A stretch of 5,250 nt of DNA from positions 1-5,250 of the forward strand of contig CAZLLV010000358.1 of assembly GCA_964560325.1 (NCBI GenBank), given 5' to 3'. Each line of letters begins with the position of its first letter. Position 1 is the stretch's first letter. The notes beneath the pieces were generated by a model. It ran no database searches and was not told the DNA's origin. It was given only the letters and a program-made list of their open reading frames with translations. Origin of the DNA: CAZLLV01 sp964560325 (GTDB lineage: Bacteria; Acidobacteriota; Thermoanaerobaculia; Multivoradales; DATKCC01). Of this stretch, positions 1 to 2,994 are shown one piece after another. The position numbers and the translations under genes were made by a program.

Positions 1-324
1 CCGCAGGAAAGCGGGCTCGCCCGCCGCCCCGCCTTCGCCGCCATGACCCACCTGATCCGCCGGCTCGACGGCACCACCTTCCTCGGCCCGGTACCGCCGC
101 CGAGCGCGGACGGCGCGGGCGCCCCGGTCGCCCGCCTCTACCGCTTCCGCCGCGCGGACGGCACCGACCTCGCCGTCGGCTGGAGCGCCGGCCCCGCTCC
201 CGTCGAGGCCGACCTCCCCACCCCCGCCCGCGCCGCACACGGCCGCGACGGCGAAACCCTCCCGACCCCCGACGGCACCCGCGTCACCCTCCTCCCCGCG
301 CCCCGTTACTTCGAGCTCGGGTGA
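1..324 (+). CDS. C-terminal end of a glycoside hydrolase-like protein (5' truncated)
   Basis: The frame is open from base 1 to the TGA at 322-324, giving 107 visible residues; the true start lies left of the window. The residues read ARRPAFAAMTHLIRRLDG, then a stretch rich in short beta-strands (YRFRRADGTDLAVGWS), then a DLPTPARAAHGRDGE segment, ending PAPRYFELG. This order matches the tail of many clan-A glycoside hydrolases and related proteins: a KPAY-type helix that closes the catalytic barrel, followed by a small beta-sandwich with a vaWs strand, a 'D.dG' turn and a final 'P.Yl' strand. The resemblance is recalled, not searched, and no catalytic residue is in view, so substrate and family are unknown. 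Codons end almost always in G or C, which supports real coding. The ATG at 43 is internal, because the homologous-looking helix begins before it. A GC hairpin follows the stop directly. Confidence 0.62.
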   Translation, partial: PQESGLARRPAFAAMTHLIRRLDGTTFLGPVPPPSADGAGAPVARLYRFRRADGTDLAVGWSAGPAPVEADLPTPARAAHGRDGETLPTPDGTRVTLLPAPRYFELG

Positions 325-326
325 TC

Positions 327-341
327 CCGGCGCAGCGCCGG
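327..341 (+). terminator. GC-rich hairpin just after the first gene, possible terminator
   Basis: CCGGCGC (327-333) and GCGCCGG (335-341) are perfect inverted repeats around A334. A realistic RNA stem is 5 bp (CCGGC/GCCGG) with a 5-base loop. It starts two bases after the stop codon, a usual position for a transcription end signal, but no T-run follows, so it is not a canonical intrinsic terminator. It may act as a 3' stabilising hairpin or simply reflect GC-rich composition. Confidence 0.35.
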
Positions 342-352
342 CGCTTCGCCCG
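334..352 (+). repeat. 19-bp element resembling 2856-2874 (copy 1)
   Basis: AGCGCCGGCGCTTCGCCCG here matches AGCGCTGGCGAGTCGCCCG at 2856-2874 in 16 of 19 positions. Both copies begin about ten bases after a stop codon (nine intervening bases here, ten at copy 2), each beside a GC hairpin. This could be a small dispersed intergenic repeat or a chance match in GC-rich DNA. Confidence 0.3.
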
Positions 353-362
353 CCGTGACCGC

Positions 363-408
363 ACTCATTGATTTTACGATCCGCGTATCCATCTTGGAAT
401 CAATGAGT
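363..408. repeat. Perfect 11-bp AT-rich inverted repeat, 24-bp spacer
   Basis: ACTCATTGATT (363-373) is exactly repeated in reverse complement as AATCAATGAGT (398-408). In RNA the stem could extend by U374-G397, U375-G396 and A376-U395 to 14 pairs, leaving an 18-base loop. The arms are AT-rich in a GC-rich window, so chance is less likely than for the GC palindromes. No T-run follows, so it is not a normal terminator. Its position between two genes, about 210 bases before the barrel start, fits a bipartite regulator binding site or an RNA structure; no known motif is recognised. Confidence 0.5.
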
Positions 409-562
409 TCCGTTCCTACGAGGAGCCTTTCCGGCCCCCGGACCGCTCGGGACTTCATGAATTCTCCGAGCATCCCGCGGTGGCGAGGGATCGCCGGGGC
501 GCCGTCGTCCACCGCCAAACCTCTACGTAGCAACGAGTTACACCGGCGACGGCACCGCGGCC

Positions 563-579
563 CCGCCGTGGCACGGCGG
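563..579. promoter_or_regulatory. 17-bp near-perfect palindrome before the barrel gene
   Basis: CCGCCGTG (563-570) and CACGGCGG (572-579) are perfect inverted repeats around G571. The axis is 50 bases upstream of the barrel ATG, within what is probably the transcript leader or promoter-proximal DNA. A compact dyad like this is the usual shape of a dimeric repressor operator; as RNA it would be a 6-bp stem with a 5-base loop. GC-only arms in GC-rich DNA can arise by chance, so the functional call is tentative. Confidence 0.35.
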
Positions 580-587
580 TTGCCCTA

Positions 588-616
588 GTCCCCTCTTTCT
601 CGAACCGAAAGGGGAC
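588..616 (+). promoter_or_regulatory. Hairpin sequestering the ribosome binding site of the barrel gene
   Basis: The ribosome binding site of the next gene is AAAGGGGA (608-615), with GGGGA five bases before the ATG at 621. It lies entirely in the right arm of a hairpin. GTCCCC (588-593) pairs with GGGGAC (611-616), and TTTC (596-599) pairs with GAAA (607-610), giving 10 bp with a two-base bulge (594-595) and a 7-base loop (600-606). Masking the site in this way would lower translation unless the stem melts or is opened. RNA thermometers and translational switches work like this, but no known family is recognised here. Confidence 0.45.
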
Positions 617-620
617 CACC

Positions 621-1487
621 ATGCACCGAAACGACTGCCGCCGGACGGCGTGGCGTGCGCCGGCCGCCGCCTGCGCCCTGCTCGCCACCACACTCCTGCT
701 CCCGACCGCCGCTGCCGCCCTCGACCTCAACGGCTTCCTGCCGCTCGCCGGCGAGGGCGCCGCCGCCCTCTCGTACTCCGTCGAGAGCTACGACGAGTTC
801 TGGGCCGGCGACACGAAGGTCTCGACGCCGCCGGCGCTCGGCGAAGTGGAGACGACCAGCGTCAACCTCTGGCTCCGCTACGGCTTCACCGACCGCTTCT
901 CGATCGTGGCGAACATCCCGTACGTGGACGTCGAGGCCGACGGGACCATGGGCTTCGAGGACGACGGGATCGCCGACGTCGAGGCGCTGGCGCTCTTCTC
1001 CGTGCTCGACCGCTCGGGCGCCGGAGCACGCCACCGCCTGATCGCCGGCGCCGGCGTGCGGACCCCAGCCTCGAACTACGTGGCCGACGCACCGGTGAGC
1101 CTGGGCGACGGCTCGACCGACCTCCTCCTGCGGCTCGTCTACCAGATCCAGGCCGGCGGCTTCTACGCCTCGCAGCAGATCGGCTTCGACTCGCGGGAAG
1201 ACGACGTGCCGGACAACTTCCGGCTCTACACCGAAGCCGGTTACACCTGGGGCCGGGTGACCGGTGCGCTCTTCTACTCGCGGCTGCTCGCCGACGGCGG
1301 CACCGACATCGGCGAGGCGGGCTTCACCTTCCCGAGCAACGAAGAGGAGTACTCCCGGGCGGGCGGTAAGCTCTATGCTCGCTTCACCGAGTCCATCGGC
1401 GGCTCCCTGTCCGCCTTCACGGCCCTCGACGGCCGCAACACCGGCGACACGACCGGTGTGGCCGCCGGGATCGTGCTCGACTTCTGA
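621..1487 (+). CDS. Predicted outer-membrane beta-barrel, phenol-degradation MetA-like (PF13557-type) transporter
   Basis: The product has 288 residues. Residues 1-33 form a Sec signal peptide: basic start (MHRNDCRR), hydrophobic core (ALLATTLLLPTAAAA), likely cleavage after Ala33 before LDLNG. The mature part alternates polar and hydrophobic residues in barrel-like strands with acidic loops (DGTMGFEDDG, DSREDDVPDN, PSNEEEYSR) and ends VLDF, a C-terminal Phe as recognised by the barrel assembly machinery. The segment YGFTDRFSIVANIPYVDV (87-104) and the later LGDGSTDLLLRLVYQIQ (161-177) resemble the recurring motifs of the 'putative MetA-pathway of phenol degradation' barrel family. Family members are generally assumed to pass small, often hydrophobic molecules; the substrate cannot be read from sequence. 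The ATG at 621 has AAAGGGGA at 608-615. It is followed after 32 bases by a haloperoxidase-like gene, so the two are probably co-transcribed. The coding call is very secure; the family is from recall. Confidence 0.85.
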   Translation: MHRNDCRRTAWRAPAAACALLATTLLLPTAAAALDLNGFLPLAGEGAAALSYSVESYDEFWAGDTKVSTPPALGEVETTSVNLWLRYGFTDRFSIVANIPYVDVEADGTMGFEDDGIADVEALALFSVLDRSGAGARHRLIAGAGVRTPASNYVADAPVSLGDGSTDLLLRLVYQIQAGGFYASQQIGFDSREDDVPDNFRLYTEAGYTWGRVTGALFYSRLLADGGTDIGEAGFTFPSNEEEYSRAGGKLYARFTESIGGSLSAFTALDGRNTGDTTGVAAGIVLDF

Positions 1488-1507
1488 GATCCACTCGAAC
1501 CTCTTCC

Positions 1508-1513
1508 AGGAGA
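1508..1513 (+). promoter_or_regulatory. Ribosome binding site of the haloperoxidase gene
   Basis: AGGAGA lies six bases before the ATG at 1520 and fixes that start. The site falls inside the 32-bp gap after the barrel gene; no terminator or promoter is seen in the gap, which supports a single transcript. Confidence 0.75.
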
Positions 1514-1519
1514 TCCGAC

Positions 1520-2845
1520 ATGACCGCAGCCTCGAAGCTCCGGGTGCGCACCGCCGCGCTCGCCACCGCCGTCCTCCTCCTCGCCGGCGCCCTCGCCGGC
1601 GCGCCGCCCGTCGGCGCGGCGACTCTCGCCGCCGACCAGCCGGCGACCTTCGCCAACGACTGGATGCGCCTGCTGATCGAACGCGCGCGGGCGGAGGGGT
1701 ACTCGCCCCTCGTCGCCTCCCGCATCTACGCCTACGCCGGCGTGACGCAGTACGAAGCGGCGCTCGGCGGCATGCCCGACCACCAGACGCTCGCCGGCCA
1801 GCTCCACGAGCTGCCGGCCCTGCCGCAGCCGTCCGCGGGCGTCACGCTCGACTGGCCGGCGGTGGTCTCCGCGGCCATGGCCGGGCTCAGCCAGGATCTC
1901 TTCGTCAACCCGGGCGCGCAGACCATGCTCGCCTTCCGCGACCTCTACACCAACCACAACCTGACCCGCATCCAGGCCGGCGTGCCGCGACAGGTCCTGC
2001 AGCATTCCCGGATGTACGGCAACCAGGTGGCCGACGCGATCCTCGCCTGGGCGGCCAGCGACGGCTACGCCGACACGCGCGGCCTGCCGTACGTGCCACC
2101 CACCGGCCCCGGCCAGTGGGAGCCGACCGGCGGCTCGACCAACCCGCTGCCGCTCGAGCCGCACTGGGGGACGCTGCGCACCTTCGCGCTCCCCTCGCTC
2201 GACGCCTGCGCGCCGGCGCCTCCGCCCGAGTACTCCGAGGAGCCGGGCTCGCCGTTCTACCAGGAAGCGATGGCGGTCTACGAGGCGGCCCGTACGCTGA
2301 CGCCGGACCAGCGCGTGGTGGCGAACTTCTGGGCCGACAACCCGCGGCAGACCGGCACGCCGCCCGGCCACTCGGTCTCGATCGCCCTTCAGCTCCTCGA
2401 AGGGGCGGACCTCGCGACCGCGGTCGAGGCGTACGCCCTGCTCGGCGTGGCGGTCGGCGACGCCTTCATCTCCTGCTGGCACGAGAAGTACCGCTACAAC
2501 CTGGTGCGGCCGGAGACCTACATCCAGCGCCACATCGACGCGGACTGGCGGCCGCTGATCGGGACGCCGCCCTTCCCCGAGTACACCTCGGGCCACTCGG
2601 TGCAGTCGGGCGCCGCCAACGCGGTGCTCGTCGCCCTCTTCGGTGACGATCCGATCGTCGACCACACCCACGCCGCCCGCGGCCTCGCCCCCCGGCCGTT
2701 CGACAGCCTGACCGCCGCCTTCGAAGAGGCCGCCATCTCCCGCCTCTACGGCGGCATCCACTACCCCGTAGGGATCGACGAAGGCGTCCCCCAAGGCCGC
2801 TGCGTCGGCCAGGCCGTCATCGACGGCGTGGTCACCCGCAACTGA
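1520..2845 (+). CDS. Exported vanadium-dependent haloperoxidase-like PAP2 superfamily protein
   Basis: The product has 441 residues. Residues 1-34 form a signal peptide (basic MTAASKLRVR, core ALATAVLLLAGALAGA, cleavage near VGA-A), so the enzyme acts in the periplasm or outside. The PAP2/haloperoxidase oxyanion pocket is complete and in order: K323-x6-R330-P331 (WHEKYRYNLVRP), S357-G358-H359 (FPEYTSGHS) and R408-x5-H414 (SRLYGGIHYPVGIDEG). In the haloperoxidases of this fold Lys, both Arg, Ser and Gly hold vanadate, the first His is the acid-base residue and the second His binds vanadium; in the related acid phosphatases the same set handles phosphate. W320 and F352 sit where the fungal chloroperoxidase of Curvularia has Trp350 and Phe397 (from memory), which favours a haloperoxidase reading: halide plus peroxide to hypohalous acid. 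The all-helical N-terminal half and overall length suit the bacterial PAP2-haloperoxidase group. A threonine replaces the Pro of PSGH. Cysteines occur at 230, 319 and 428. The activity is untested; phosphatase remains possible. Confidence 0.88.
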   Translation: MTAASKLRVRTAALATAVLLLAGALAGAPPVGAATLAADQPATFANDWMRLLIERARAEGYSPLVASRIYAYAGVTQYEAALGGMPDHQTLAGQLHELPALPQPSAGVTLDWPAVVSAAMAGLSQDLFVNPGAQTMLAFRDLYTNHNLTRIQAGVPRQVLQHSRMYGNQVADAILAWAASDGYADTRGLPYVPPTGPGQWEPTGGSTNPLPLEPHWGTLRTFALPSLDACAPAPPPEYSEEPGSPFYQEAMAVYEAARTLTPDQRVVANFWADNPRQTGTPPGHSVSIALQLLEGADLATAVEAYALLGVAVGDAFISCWHEKYRYNLVRPETYIQRHIDADWRPLIGTPPFPEYTSGHSVQSGAANAVLVALFGDDPIVDHTHAARGLAPRPFDSLTAAFEEAAISRLYGGIHYPVGIDEGVPQGRCVGQAVIDGVVTRN

Positions 2846-2855
2846 GGCGCCGTCG

Positions 2856-2874
2856 AGCGCTGGCGAGTCGCCCG
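2856..2874 (+). repeat. 19-bp element resembling 334-352 (copy 2)
   Basis: It matches the element after the first gene in 16 of 19 positions, at nearly the same distance from a stop codon (ten intervening bases). Its last six bases form the outer left arm of the long hairpin at 2869-2917. Confidence 0.3.
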
Positions 2875-2917
2875 GAGGCGGGCACCGCGGATCACCGCGG
2901 AGCCCGCCTCTCGGGCG
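2869..2917 (+). terminator. Long 21-bp hairpin between the haloperoxidase gene and the next promoter
   Basis: The arms pair as follows: 2869-2874 with 2912-2917 (6 bp); bulge T2911; 2875-2883 with 2902-2910 (9 bp); one A-A mismatch (2884/2901); 2885-2890 with 2895-2900 (6 bp, CCGCGG/CCGCGG); loop ATCA. This is by far the strongest fold in the window. It begins 24 bases after the stop codon and ends 12 bases before the -35 box of the next gene, so it is well placed to end or insulate transcription. No T-run follows on either strand, so it is not a classical intrinsic terminator; a Rho-assisted end, a 3' stabiliser or a REP-like palindromic element are alternatives. Confidence 0.55.
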
Positions 2918-2929
2918 GTGAACACCCAC

Positions 2930-2958
2930 TTGAGCGCAGATCCGAAAAGCCGTAAGAT
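2930..2958 (+). promoter_or_regulatory. Sigma70-type promoter for the large modular protein
   Basis: TTGAGC (2930-2935) and TAAGAT (2953-2958) each match the consensus in 4 of 6 positions, including the key TTGA and TA...AT bases, with an optimal 17-bp spacer. Transcription would start near 2964-2966, giving a leader of about 30 bases before the ATG at 2995. The local A/T enrichment (CCGAAAAG, CGTAAGATCG) supports the call. Confidence 0.55.
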
Positions 2959-2994
2959 CGCGAACACGTAGCGAGCCCCACAGATCGATTCCGC

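Larger units (their letters stand above)
325..620. other. 296-bp non-coding region rich in inverted repeats, upstream of the barrel/haloperoxidase operon
   Basis: No convincing gene lies here; the short frames that cross it lack ribosome binding sites and recognisable protein character. The stretch 361-420 is clearly richer in A/T than anything else in the window, as expected for a regulatory or promoter region. Four inverted repeats are listed separately (327-341, 363-408, 563-579, 588-616). Smaller ones are GCTCGG/CCGAGC at 445-450/466-471, whose loop contains the palindrome TTCATGAA (454-461), and GGCGA-GGGA-TCGCC at 482-495, a GNRA-type tetraloop stem. The best sigma70-like match is TTGGAA (394-399), 17 bases, TACGAG (417-422). 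It is weak, with 4/6 and 3/6 matches, and would give a leader of roughly 190 bases. I do not call a promoter with confidence. Confidence 0.6.

Noticed and set aside
43..324. Starting the first gene at ATG 43
   Set aside because: The same frame is open to base 1 and encodes the beginning of the helix that continues through this Met; no ribosome binding site precedes it, so the gene is truncated by the window edge.
394..422. Sigma70 promoter TTGGAA-17-TACGAG for the barrel operon
   Set aside because: The -10 box matches in only 3 of 6 positions and lacks the final T; it is too weak to list as a promoter, although a promoter must exist somewhere in or before 325-600.
355..588. Small plus-strand frame (77 codons, GTG start) in the intergenic region
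   Set aside because: There is no ribosome binding site, no recognisable sequence, and it crosses the inverted repeats; codon use does not resemble the neighbours.
1264..2646. Plus-strand 460-codon frame overlapping both the barrel and haloperoxidase genes
   Set aside because: It is out of frame with two well-supported genes and its translation is an Arg/Pro/Ala-rich string with no ribosome binding site or motif.
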